Assembly: GCF_947488135.1 (NCBI RefSeq)
Contig: NZ_CANKYW010000008.1
Span: 1-64,000 of the forward strand
From: an uncultured Marivita sp.
Lineage (GTDB): Bacteria > Pseudomonadota > Alphaproteobacteria > Rhodobacterales > Rhodobacteraceae
Direction of reading: 5' to 3'
Length of the DNA: 64,000 bases
This document shows, piece by piece, positions 45,010 through 52,730 of the stretch. Position 1 is the first letter of the stretch. Each line of letters starts with the position of its first letter. The notes beneath the pieces are model-generated. The model was not told where the DNA came from. It saw only the letters and a program-made list of their open reading frames with translations, and made no database searches. Position numbers and translations under genes: made by a program.

Positions 45010-45690
45010 TCAGGACAACACGCCGTCGCCCATGAGACCGGACAGGAACGCACCGGTCGTCCGGTAGTGGTTCAACAAGTCGGTGCTGGCCTCTTCCGCA
45101 TTGCGCGCGATGGCCGCGTTCAGGATGCGGGTATGCTCGTCGCTCACATCCCGGCGTTGGTAGTTCAACGCGTTCCCGGCCAGAAACCTGTAGCGGATGT
45201 TCAGATCGTAAAGCTGCGAACAGAATTTCAGCAGGATCGGCGACTTCGCACCGGCGAGCAACGCCATGTGAAACGCCTTGTGATGTGCCTCGAACGTGGC
45301 TGCATCCGTCTCGCGTGCGCGGTGCATCCTGTGATGCGCCAGAACGATCCCCTCTTCCCAGGCCTCGGTGGCGTTGGCGATGCTCTCGCGCAAAGCCAGG
45401 TCTTCGAGGTTGCAGCGCAACATCAGGATCTCGTCGAAATTCGCCTTGCTCACCTCGGCGGTGCGGAACCCGCGCTGGTCGATGCGTTCAACAAGGTTGT
45501 CTGATGTCAGAAGGCTCAGCGCCTCGCGGATGGGCGATGCCCCGGTATCAAGACGTTTGCGCAGCCCGTCGATCTTGAGCTTTTCGCCCGGCTTCAATTC
45601 GCCCGTCACGATCATGTTGCGCAAAGAGACATAGGCGCGATGGGTGGCGGAACCCTCTTCTGTCTCGACGTCCAGATTGACGATGTTCAT
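45010..45690 (-). CDS. GntR-family transcriptional regulator (FCD domain)
   Basis: Regulator of 226 aa. The winged helix (residues ~10-75) reads LRNMIVTGELKPGEKLKIDG and GASPIREALSLLTSDNLVER. The all-helical FCD domain has probable metal ligands in FEAHHKAFHMALLAG and VSDEHTRILNAAI. ATG 45690 is likelier than the in-frame GTG at 45699. It faces the dioxygenase gene, and a 21-bp element near its promoter is repeated at the divergent catabolic promoter at 39.4 kb. It therefore probably controls both operons of that cluster and itself. Confidence 0.88.
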   Translation of the reverse strand: MNIVNLDVETEEGSATHRAYVSLRNMIVTGELKPGEKLKIDGLRKRLDTGASPIREALSLLTSDNLVERIDQRGFRTAEVSKANFDEILMLRCNLEDLALRESIANATEAWEEGIVLAHHRMHRARETDAATFEAHHKAFHMALLAGAKSPILLKFCSQLYDLNIRYRFLAGNALNYQRRDVSDEHTRILNAAIARNAEEASTDLLNHYRTTGAFLSGLMGDGVLS

Positions 45691-45830
45691 GGTCGACACG
45701 TTCCCGGATTAGCACAAAACCCCCGCCGTGAGGCGAAAGTAGCGCGGTCAATGCAAGTCGCAAAGCGAATGCCCGGTCAACTGCATCAACAGGCTCATTC
45801 ATTTCCTTTTTCTAGATATAAAGACGATAC

Positions 45831-45851
45831 GTCAATAATAATCGATATTTT
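45831..45851. promoter_or_regulatory. Regulatory element shared with the FAH/malonate divergent promoter (site 2)
   Basis: The reverse complement starts AAAATATCGATT and ends TTGAC, agreeing at 19 of 21 positions with site 1 at 39423-39443. It lies in an AT-rich island about 140 bp upstream of the GntR start, oriented toward that gene. The rest of the 45691-45914 stretch shows no ORF that I trust. Confidence 0.6.
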
Positions 45852-45914
45852 CCGTACGCCACGGACGCGTCTACCCGGAGCGGGCCAAACCCGATCCAGG
45901 ATTACTCAGACACC

Positions 45915-45955
45915 AAACAAAAAAGCCGGAGCACTGCGCGCTGCACTGCCCCGGC
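45915..45955 (-). terminator. Rho-independent terminator of FAH copy B
   Basis: On minus, a 13-bp stem (GCCGGGGCAGTGC pairing with GCAGTGCTCCGGC, two mismatched positions) is followed by TTTTTTGTTTG. It lies 19 bp past the stop of the FAH gene. Confidence 0.75.
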
Positions 45956-45973
45956 TTCCGATGTCTTGCGACC

Positions 45974-46657
45974 TTACACGACCTTGACGGTCAGCGATCC
46001 AACGCCCTCGATGGTCGCTTCCATCACGTCGCCCTTGACCACCGCGTTCACGCCCGACGGTGTGCCGGCCATGATGACGTCGCCTGCGGCCAGTTCGAAA
46101 TACTCCGACAGGTAGGAAATCATTTCCGGAACCTTCCAGATCATCTGGTTCAGGTCGCCCTCCTGACGCAGCTCCCCGTTCACGTTCAGCGCGATGCGTC
46201 CCTGATCCGGATGCCCGACCTCGGACACCGGCAGCAAGGGGCCAACCGGGCCGGAGCGTTCGAAGGCTTTGCCGATCTCCCACGGGCGGCCCATCTTCTT
46301 CATCTCGCCCTGCAAATCGCGCCGCGTCATGTCGAGCGACACGCCATACCCCCAGACATGATCGAGCGCCTTGTCGAGCGGGATGTCGGTGCCGCCGGAT
46401 TTCAGGCCGACCAGCAACTCCACCTCGTGATGCACATCGGACGTGTGCGGCGGATAGGGAAATTCGCCCGACGCATCGAGGTTGTTGGGGTTCTTCTGGA
46501 AGAAAAACGGCGGCTCGCGATCGGGATCGTGGCCCATTTCCACGGCGTGCGCCGCGAAGTTGCGGCCGATGCAATAGACGCGCCTGACGGGGAATGTGCC
46601 TCCGCCCTGCGTTGGAATGGTGTGCACCTGCGGCGCGGGAATGACATGATCGGACAT
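45974..46657 (-). CDS. Fumarylacetoacetate hydrolase family protein (fumarylpyruvate hydrolase-like), copy B
   Basis: FAH-fold hydrolase of 227 aa, clearly a paralogue of 13985-14671: both share FPVRR.YCIGRN, FFFQKNPNNLD, PYPPHTSDVHHE, DMTRRDLQG and DLNQMIWKVPEMISYLSEYF. Its active-site layout is intact. ATG 46657 follows GAGGAGG on minus; the track start adds five residues. It ends in a strong terminator and lies downstream of a FadR-type regulator on the same strand, 158 bp away. It probably cleaves an acylpyruvate such as fumarylpyruvate. Confidence 0.88.
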   Translation of the reverse strand: MSDHVIPAPQVHTIPTQGGGTFPVRRVYCIGRNFAAHAVEMGHDPDREPPFFFQKNPNNLDASGEFPYPPHTSDVHHEVELLVGLKSGGTDIPLDKALDHVWGYGVSLDMTRRDLQGEMKKMGRPWEIGKAFERSGPVGPLLPVSEVGHPDQGRIALNVNGELRQEGDLNQMIWKVPEMISYLSEYFELAAGDVIMAGTPSGVNAVVKGDVMEATIEGVGSLTVKVV

Positions 46658-46815
46658 CGCTTTCCTCCTCAAGCGTTTCGTTGCAAAGGGACCGGGTCAA
46701 ACGCGCTCTGCGTCACACTCAGAATCCCTCACGGCCCGACCAACCCGGCGCAGCCGTCACCCATTTAATCACGAACTTCCCGCGGAATTTGCAAGGTTTC
46801 CACGCTGCAACCCGT

Positions 46816-47529
46816 TCAACCATTTCCCGAATTGGTTGGATTTTGGCGCGTCATCTCGTGCGGTGCGCCGTTCGGCAGAACCCGCGAATAAACCGATTTG
46901 AGATGCGTGAGCATCGCCTGCGCCGCAAGCTCGGCGTCACCGGCACCGATGGCCGAGACGATGACATCGTGCTCATAGAAGCTGGTATATTCCTCGGGCG
47001 GTTTGCGCGTCATGCGTGGCTGGCCCCAGACGATCGACCGGCGCACCGCGTTCAGCGTTTCGAAGAAGTAGAGAAACAGCTGATTCCGCGTCGCGCGGGC
47101 GATGGCGTGGTGCAGATTGTTGTCCCACGCCTCGTAAGACCGCCAGTCTTCGGCCTCCCGGCAGCGTTGGGCGCAAAGCCGCATTTGTTCGCGATCCGAA
47201 CGCGTTGCCTGAAGCGCGGCCATGCGGCACAGCTGCGGTTCGATGGTAAAACGCACGGCCACCACCTGCTCTGGTTTGATCTGGTCGCCAAGATAGGTGA
47301 CGTCCTGCAAATTCAGCACCGGGCGCGAGCCAACGAAGGTGCCCCGCCCCACGTGCCGCCAGATGCGCCCCTGCGCCTCGAGCTCATCAAGGGCCTTGCG
47401 CAGTTGGTTCCGTGTCGTGCCCAGCATCTTGCACAATTCCCGCTCCGGCGGCACCCGATCATTGTGCCGGTATCCCGCCGTGTCGATCAATTCCCGCAAC
47501 TTGTGCGCCAGATCGGTATTCGAGGTCAT
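46816..47529 (-). CDS. GntR-family transcriptional regulator, FadR subfamily (FCD domain), copy B
   Basis: Regulator of 237 aa. The winged helix contains DRVPPERELCKMLGTTRNQLRK and the wing IWRHVGRGTFVGS; the FCD domain contains DNNLHHAIARATRNQ and YEHDVIVSAIGAGDAE. ATG 47529 gives a natural start; the 359-aa track version runs back through the promoter. It resembles the regulator at 14851, and both are adjacent to paralogous FAH genes. It is divergent from the FAH-ABC-Ldh operon at 47670, which is its likely target. Confidence 0.86.
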   Translation of the reverse strand: MTSNTDLAHKLRELIDTAGYRHNDRVPPERELCKMLGTTRNQLRKALDELEAQGRIWRHVGRGTFVGSRPVLNLQDVTYLGDQIKPEQVVAVRFTIEPQLCRMAALQATRSDREQMRLCAQRCREAEDWRSYEAWDNNLHHAIARATRNQLFLYFFETLNAVRRSIVWGQPRMTRKPPEEYTSFYEHDVIVSAIGAGDAELAAQAMLTHLKSVYSRVLPNGAPHEMTRQNPTNSGNG

Positions 47530-47533
47530 ATTC

Positions 47534-47563
47534 CGCCCAATTTGATGATTGGTTGATTGATCG
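47534..47563. promoter_or_regulatory. Candidate operator between FadR copy B and FAH gene
   Basis: CGCCCAATTTG (47534-47544) and GTTGATTGATCG (47552-47563) recur from the copy-A promoter at 14765-14785. Here they enclose an inverted repeat CCAAT-N6-ATTGG. The site is 5 bp upstream of the regulator start on minus. Confidence 0.5.
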
Positions 47564-47669
47564 AAACCGTAAGACGACGAAACATGGATGGAAAGGGGAG
47601 AGGTGTCAGTGAGTCGCGCATCACGTCGCGCGGCAATCACGTGACACCAACACGAGGGAGGATCGCCGG

Positions 47670-48557
47670 GTGCGATTGGCAACCATTTCTGTGGATGGAG
47701 ACCCCATCTGCGTTGCGTATCTGTCAGACGGCAGCATGTTGAACATTTCCGAAGCCGCAGGCTCGATGCAGGCGTTGATCGAGGGCGGGAAACCGGCGCT
47801 TGATGCCGCCCGCAAGCTCGTGTCCGAAGCCGAGGACGGCCAGCACCAGGATAAGGTGATCCGGCAGAACGCCACGCTGATGGCGCCGATTCCAAAGCCG
47901 CTGAAGAACGTCTTTTGCGTCGGCCGCAACTATGCCGAGCACATTGCCGAAGGCGACCGGGCGCAAAACCAGAAGGTCGGCGTGACGGAACATCCCGTCT
48001 TCTTCACCAAGCCGCCGACCGCGGTTGTCGCACCCGATGGCGATGTCCTGCTCTTTCCCGAAGTGTCCACTTCCATCGACTACGAGGTCGAATTGACCGT
48101 GGTGATCGGCACGCCGGGCCGCAACATTTCCAAAGCGGATGCGATGGATCACATCTTCGGGTATACGATCCTCAACGACATCACCGCACGCGACATCCAG
48201 CGCCGCCACGGTGGGCAGTATTTCAAGGGCAAGGGGCTCGATGGCTCCTGCCCCATCGGTCCGGTCATCGTGACCGCCGACGAAATCGACGACCCGCACG
48301 CCCTGTCCATCGGCCTCACGGTCAATGGCGAACAGCGTCAGGACGGGAACACGAAGGACATGATCTTCGACATTCCGACGCTCATCGCATCCCTGTCCGA
48401 GGGGCTGACGCTCGAACCCGGCGACATGATCGCCACCGGCACACCGTCGGGCGTGGGCTATGCGATGGATCCGCCGCAGTTCCTCAAGGACGGCGACACT
48501 GTGATATGTAAAGTTTCCGGAATCGGCACGCTCAGCAACACTGTACGCGCCGTATAA
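47670..48557 (+). CDS. Fumarylacetoacetate hydrolase family protein (two-domain type)
   Basis: FAH-family protein of 295 aa with an N-terminal domain (residues 1-80) and a catalytic domain from VFCVGRNYAEHIAEGD. Metal-site residues lie in STSIDYEVELTVVIG, and DITARDIQRRHGGQYFKGKGLDG and ATGTPSGVGYAMDPP match the family. It starts with GTG 47670 after GAGGGAGGA. It begins an operon with an NMT1-like ABC transporter and an Ldh-type dehydrogenase. Likely activities are acylpyruvate hydrolysis or 2-oxo-hept-3-ene-dioate-type chemistry. Confidence 0.86.
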   Translation: MRLATISVDGDPICVAYLSDGSMLNISEAAGSMQALIEGGKPALDAARKLVSEAEDGQHQDKVIRQNATLMAPIPKPLKNVFCVGRNYAEHIAEGDRAQNQKVGVTEHPVFFTKPPTAVVAPDGDVLLFPEVSTSIDYEVELTVVIGTPGRNISKADAMDHIFGYTILNDITARDIQRRHGGQYFKGKGLDGSCPIGPVIVTADEIDDPHALSIGLTVNGEQRQDGNTKDMIFDIPTLIASLSEGLTLEPGDMIATGTPSGVGYAMDPPQFLKDGDTVICKVSGIGTLSNTVRAV

Positions 48558-48617
48558 AGGCCCCGCCGCTGCGGAAAGCGGCCAAAAGGGTCAGACACGA
48601 TTGGGAGGAGAACCATC

Positions 48618-49646
48618 ATGATCAACAGAAGAACATTCACCGCCTCATTGCTCGCCGCCGTCCCGGCGACGGGCCTGATGGGCACATCGGTACTGGCGCA
48701 AGACCTGCGCGACATCACCTTCGTGCAGCCAAGCCCGTCGGCCATCAACTCGTTCCCGGTCTTCGTCGCCATCGGCGAGGGCTTCTTCGAGGAAGAGGGC
48801 CTGAACGTCACCGTCGAGGCGATCAACGGCTCGGGCGCGGTGCTGCAAGCGCTGTCCGCAGGCCAGGCGCATTTCGGCCGTCCCGGCCCCGGTCCGATGA
48901 TCGCGGCCAAGACGCGCGGCGTCGATGCGGTCCACATCTACAACGTTGCAGCACGCAGCAACTTCGGCATCGCGGTGCAGCAGGACAGCGACATCCAGAG
49001 CGTCGAAGACCTGCGCGGCAAGGTGATCGGCACAGGCACAGCCGACGGCGCGGAAGTGGGCTTTGCCCGCAACGTGATGTCCGGCGCGGGCATGACCGAA
49101 GGCGAGGATTACCAATTCCTCACCGTTGGTGACGGCGGCCCGGCAACGGCGGCGTTCCTGAACGGCGAAATCGACGCCTACTCCGCATCTACAGCGGACA
49201 CCGCCATCCTGAACCAACGCGGCATGGCCGTGCGCGACATCACCCCGGCCGAGTTCGGCCGCTTCTTCGGCAACGGCATCGCGACGATGGCCGACACCAT
49301 CGCCAATGACCGCGAGCTGGTCGAAGCCTGGAGCCGCGCCTTCGCCAAGGGTCACGCTTTTGCTTTGGACGACGCCAACCGGGAAGCAGTGCTTCAGCAT
49401 CTTGCAGACGGCAACCCGCAGGAAGGTGAAGACAAGGAGTTCCAGTCCGCGCTCTTCGATGCGGTCCGTTCCAAGACCATTCCGTCCGACGACGCCCCGC
49501 ATCTGGGCTGGTATCCGGCCGAGGTCTGGCAGGAATGGGAAGATGCGCTGGTCGCAGGCGGAGAGATCGAGGCACCGCTCGAGGATCTGAGCGCTGTCTG
49601 GACCAACGAATTCGCCGCCATCGGCGCGGAGGCGGCAGGCGGATGA
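48618..49646 (+). CDS. ABC transporter substrate-binding protein (NMT1/SsuA-like)
   Basis: Periplasmic binding protein of 342 aa with a signal peptide (MINRRTFTASLLAAVPATGLMG ... LAQ) that contains a twin-Arg-like RRTF. Mature motifs include FVQPSPSAINSFPVFVAIGEGFF and AINGSGAVLQALSAGQAHFGRP, typical of nitrate/sulfonate/thiamine-precursor binding proteins. GGGAGGAG precedes ATG 48618. ATPase and permease genes follow with stop-start overlaps. An aromatic or small organic acid ligand is likely by context. Confidence 0.88.
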   Translation: MINRRTFTASLLAAVPATGLMGTSVLAQDLRDITFVQPSPSAINSFPVFVAIGEGFFEEEGLNVTVEAINGSGAVLQALSAGQAHFGRPGPGPMIAAKTRGVDAVHIYNVAARSNFGIAVQQDSDIQSVEDLRGKVIGTGTADGAEVGFARNVMSGAGMTEGEDYQFLTVGDGGPATAAFLNGEIDAYSASTADTAILNQRGMAVRDITPAEFGRFFGNGIATMADTIANDRELVEAWSRAFAKGHAFALDDANREAVLQHLADGNPQEGEDKEFQSALFDAVRSKTIPSDDAPHLGWYPAEVWQEWEDALVAGGEIEAPLEDLSAVWTNEFAAIGAEAAGG

Positions 49647-50452
49647 ACACAGCCGTCGCACACGACTATTCCGGCGCGCCTCTTGGCGCGCCGGTCTACG
49701 AGTTGACACAGGTCAGCAAGACCTATGCGCGCAACCGTGTGGTCGCGCTTGAAAATGTCAGCCTCACCCTGCGCAAGGGCAGCTTTACCTCGGTCATCGG
49801 GTCCAGCGGCTGCGGGAAGTCGACGCTGCTCAAGATCATGGCCGGACTCATCCCGCCCACCAAGGGCCGGGTGATCCTTCAGAACCAGCCCGTCAAGGGC
49901 CCCCGTCGGGACATCGGCATGATGTTCCAGCAGGCGACGCTCTTCCCGTGGAAGACCGCCGTGGAAAACATCGTGCTGCCCATCGAAATCCGCGATGGAA
50001 AGGCCGCCGCCAAGAAGGCGATGGACAAGGCCCACGAACTGCTCGAGATCGTCGGCCTCAAGGGCTTTGAAAACGTCTACCCGAACGAGCTTTCGGGCGG
50101 CATGGCGCAACGCGCGTCGATCTGCCGGATGCTCATCACCGAACCGGCGGTCCTGCTGCTGGACGAACCGTTCAGCGCGCTCGATGAACTATCGCGCGAC
50201 ATGATGAACATGGAGCTTCAGCGGATCTGCCGCGAACAGGATGCAACGGCCTTCCTCGTCACCCACTCCATTCAGGAAGCCGTGATCCTGTCGGACGACA
50301 TCGTCGTGATGAAACCGCGCCCCGGCCGCATCGCCGAGGTCGTGAGCGTCGATCTTCCGCGCCCACGGACACTCGAGATGATGACGACGCCGAAATTCGG
50401 CGAAATCGTCGACCACATTCGGGGCATGCTGGACAAGGGAGAGGACATGTGA
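49643..50452 (+). CDS. ABC transporter ATP-binding protein (nitrate/sulfonate type)
   Basis: ATPase of 269 aa with Walker A GSSGCGKST, Q-loop MMFQQATLFPWKT, signature LSGGMAQRAS, Walker B VLLLDEPFSALD and H-loop FLVTHSIQEAV. It is of the SsuB/TauB type. ATG 49643 overlaps the binding-protein stop; the longer track ORF starting at 49535 is rejected. It overlaps the permease with a GTGA junction. Confidence 0.94.
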   Translation: MNTAVAHDYSGAPLGAPVYELTQVSKTYARNRVVALENVSLTLRKGSFTSVIGSSGCGKSTLLKIMAGLIPPTKGRVILQNQPVKGPRRDIGMMFQQATLFPWKTAVENIVLPIEIRDGKAAAKKAMDKAHELLEIVGLKGFENVYPNELSGGMAQRASICRMLITEPAVLLLDEPFSALDELSRDMMNMELQRICREQDATAFLVTHSIQEAVILSDDIVVMKPRPGRIAEVVSVDLPRPRTLEMMTTPKFGEIVDHIRGMLDKGEDM

Positions 50453-51315
50453 CCGAGTATCAGACAAACGCGCCCACCGACGCCGAGACGATCCAGGACA
50501 CCGTGTGGGAACAGGAAATCGCCTTCATTGACTCGGTGCCGCGCTGGATCGCCATGACCTTTGTTTTCGTGGTGTTCATCGGCACCTGGCAACTGGTGAC
50601 AAGCTTCGGGCTCGTCTCGCCGATCATCCTGCCGACACCGATGGAAACCCTCAAGGACATGATCTTCGTCGGTCAGAACCTGGCCACGGGCGGCTACATG
50701 CTCGTCTCGCTCTGGATCACGATTCAAGAGGTGATCTACGGCTTCGCCCTCGCCATCGCCATCGGGTTCTCGCTCGGCGTGCTCGTCGGGGAAACCGCGT
50801 TCGGGGAAAAGGCGGTCATGCCCTACCTCGTCGCCATCGACACCATGCCAAAGGTGGCGTTCGCGCCGCTATTCGTGGCGTGGCTGGGGTTCGGCATCGA
50901 ATCCAAAGTGGCCCTCGCCGCATTCATCGCGACCTTCCCCATCGTCGTGGGCACGGCTGCCGGCCTGCACGCCGCCGATGAGAACGCGCGGATGCTGTTC
51001 AAGACCATGGGCGCAAGCCGGATGCAGACGCTCATCAAGATGAAGCTGCCCACCGGCCTGCCCCAGATTTTCACCGGTCTCAAGATCGGCGCGGTCGGCG
51101 TCATGGCGGGTGCGATCACCGGCGAATTCCTCGGTGGCGGCAAGGGCTTTGGCGAGCTGATCCGCGTTGCAGCGTCACAGCTCAACACACCACGTGTGTT
51201 CTCGCTGATCCTCTATCTCAGCGTGGTGGGTCTCGTGCTCTACCTCATCGTGCAGTGGACGCAGCGCCGTGTCGTCTTCTGGCAAAAGGAAACCGTGGGA
51301 TCCTACGATGGCTGA
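50449..51315 (+). CDS. ABC transporter permease (nitrate/sulfonate type)
   Basis: Permease of 288 aa with about six membrane helices. The EAA loop reads AADENARMLFKTMGASRMQTL near residue 180, and LPTGLPQIFTGLKIG follows. It is of the SsuC/TauC type. A ~40-residue hydrophilic N-terminus precedes the first helix. It starts with GTG 50449 and overlaps the Ldh gene by 8 bp. Confidence 0.92.
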   Translation: MTEYQTNAPTDAETIQDTVWEQEIAFIDSVPRWIAMTFVFVVFIGTWQLVTSFGLVSPIILPTPMETLKDMIFVGQNLATGGYMLVSLWITIQEVIYGFALAIAIGFSLGVLVGETAFGEKAVMPYLVAIDTMPKVAFAPLFVAWLGFGIESKVALAAFIATFPIVVGTAAGLHAADENARMLFKTMGASRMQTLIKMKLPTGLPQIFTGLKIGAVGVMAGAITGEFLGGGKGFGELIRVAASQLNTPRVFSLILYLSVVGLVLYLIVQWTQRRVVFWQKETVGSYDG

Positions 51316-52381
51316 CGGCTCTGCGATCGCGGTCGCGGACTTGCGCGACTTCGTCTCCCGCGCGCTCATGGCGCGCGGGGTGCCGGACACCGACGCGGCC
51401 AAGGTCGCGGGCTTCATGGTCGAGTCGGACATCTACGGCTACGGCACCCACGGCGTGTTCCGCCTGCGCCAATACCTCGCGCGGCTGGACGGCGGCGGGT
51501 GCAACCCGACCCCGAATATCTCCATCGCGCAGCAGACCGTCGCCACAGGCCTGATCGACGGTGATAATGGGCTTGGGCATCTCGCAATGGCCGCCGCCCG
51601 CGATCTGGCGATCGACAAGGCGCGCGAGGCCGGGATCGGCTGGGTCGGCGTACGAAACGGCAACCATGCGGGCCCACTGGCGCTCTACGTGCGCCCACAG
51701 GCCGAAGCCGGGCTTCTGGGCATGGCCGCCGCCGTCGGCAGCGCCAACCACGTGCCCCCCTATGGCGGCACCGACCTGCTGCTTGGCACCAACCCCATCG
51801 CTTTCTCCGCCCCCGCGGCGGGGCCCGATCCCTTCGTGTTCGACATGGCCACCACGGTGGCGGCGATGGGCAAGATCAAGACGCTCCTGCAACAGGGCGA
51901 ACCGATGCCCGAGGGCTGGATGGTCGGGCGCGACGGCAAACCCCTGACCGATCCCGCGAAGAAGTCCGAAGGCTTCCTCCTGCCCATCGGCGGGCCCAAG
52001 GGCTTCGGCCTGTCCGTCGCCATCGGGCTGATGGCTGGCGTGATGAACGGCGCGGCGTTTGGCTCTGACGTGGTGGATTTCACCAAGGACACCACCTCGC
52101 CCACCAATACGGGCCAGTTCGTCGTGGCGATCGACCCCGCCGCTTTCGGCATCGGTGCTGGGTTCGCTGAAGAGGCCGCCCGCGTCTTCTCCGAGATGCG
52201 CGCCTCCCCTCCCCTGCCCGGTCACGACCCGGTGCGCCTGCCCGGTGACGGCAAGACCGCCGCCGCAGAGGCCCGCCGCAAGGACGGGCTGACGCTGAAA
52301 GCCGCCCTGCGCCGCGATCTCAACGCGCTTGCCGCAGATTGCGGCCTCGACGCGCCTTTCCCGGACGACGGGACCGCGTAA
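51308..52381 (+). CDS. Ldh family oxidoreductase (malate/L-sulfolactate dehydrogenase type)
   Basis: NAD(P)-dependent 2-hydroxyacid dehydrogenase of 357 aa. Family features are YGYGTHGVFRLRQYL (conserved His), VGVRNGNHAGPLALYV (catalytic His) and TDLLLGTNPIAFSAPA (cofactor region). Related enzymes oxidise malate, sulfolactate, ureidoglycolate or delta-1-piperideine-2-carboxylate. It could interconvert a 2-oxo and 2-hydroxy acid released by the upstream FAH enzyme. ATG 51308 overlaps the permease stop. The stop codon sits in the loop of a hairpin. Confidence 0.87.
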   Translation: MADGSAIAVADLRDFVSRALMARGVPDTDAAKVAGFMVESDIYGYGTHGVFRLRQYLARLDGGGCNPTPNISIAQQTVATGLIDGDNGLGHLAMAAARDLAIDKAREAGIGWVGVRNGNHAGPLALYVRPQAEAGLLGMAAAVGSANHVPPYGGTDLLLGTNPIAFSAPAAGPDPFVFDMATTVAAMGKIKTLLQQGEPMPEGWMVGRDGKPLTDPAKKSEGFLLPIGGPKGFGLSVAIGLMAGVMNGAAFGSDVVDFTKDTTSPTNTGQFVVAIDPAAFGIGAGFAEEAARVFSEMRASPPLPGHDPVRLPGDGKTAAAEARRKDGLTLKAALRRDLNALAADCGLDAPFPDDGTA

Positions 52382-52390
52382 CGCGGTCCC
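52370..52390 (+). terminator. Stop-codon hairpin at the end of the Ldh gene
   Basis: GGGACCGCG-TAA-CGCGGTCCC is a perfect 9-bp inverted repeat whose loop is the TAA stop. No T-run follows, so any termination would be factor-dependent; it may instead protect the mRNA 3' end. Confidence 0.5.
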
Positions 52391-52730
52391 ACCCGGACCA
52401 CTCCTTCCGATAGCGGATCCATTCAGGCCTTGAGCTCGCCTAGCGAGCCCCCGGATCGGCTCCCAAGCGACTTCAAAAGCCCTAAAAATCCGCACCCTGC
52501 CCGCGCTCTGCGATTTTCTGCTCATACGGCGGCGATAAACCGCCACGTCGCTCCGCAGGCGCACAATTTCTGGATGACTCCGAAAAACAAGGGATAGCCT
52601 CAAAGATGTGGAATCGCGGCTGGACCGGCCCGAGTCCGGCAGGGCCATTTGCGCCCTGACAGGGCGTGCGCAACGCCCCGCAAGACAAGCGCGGCCCAAG
52701 TCGCGATGACAACAGGAAGGATCGACAAAA
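52391..52730. other. Intergenic region upstream of the large nuclease gene
   Basis: About 340 bp without a credible ORF. It contains a hairpin GCTCGC-cta-GCGAGC at 52434-52448 and a GC-rich repeat-like stretch (GGGCGTGCGCAACGCCCC) near 52660. AGGAAGGAT precedes the nuclease ATG. I found no convincing Pho box, although phosphate control of such a nuclease would be expected. Confidence 0.5.
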
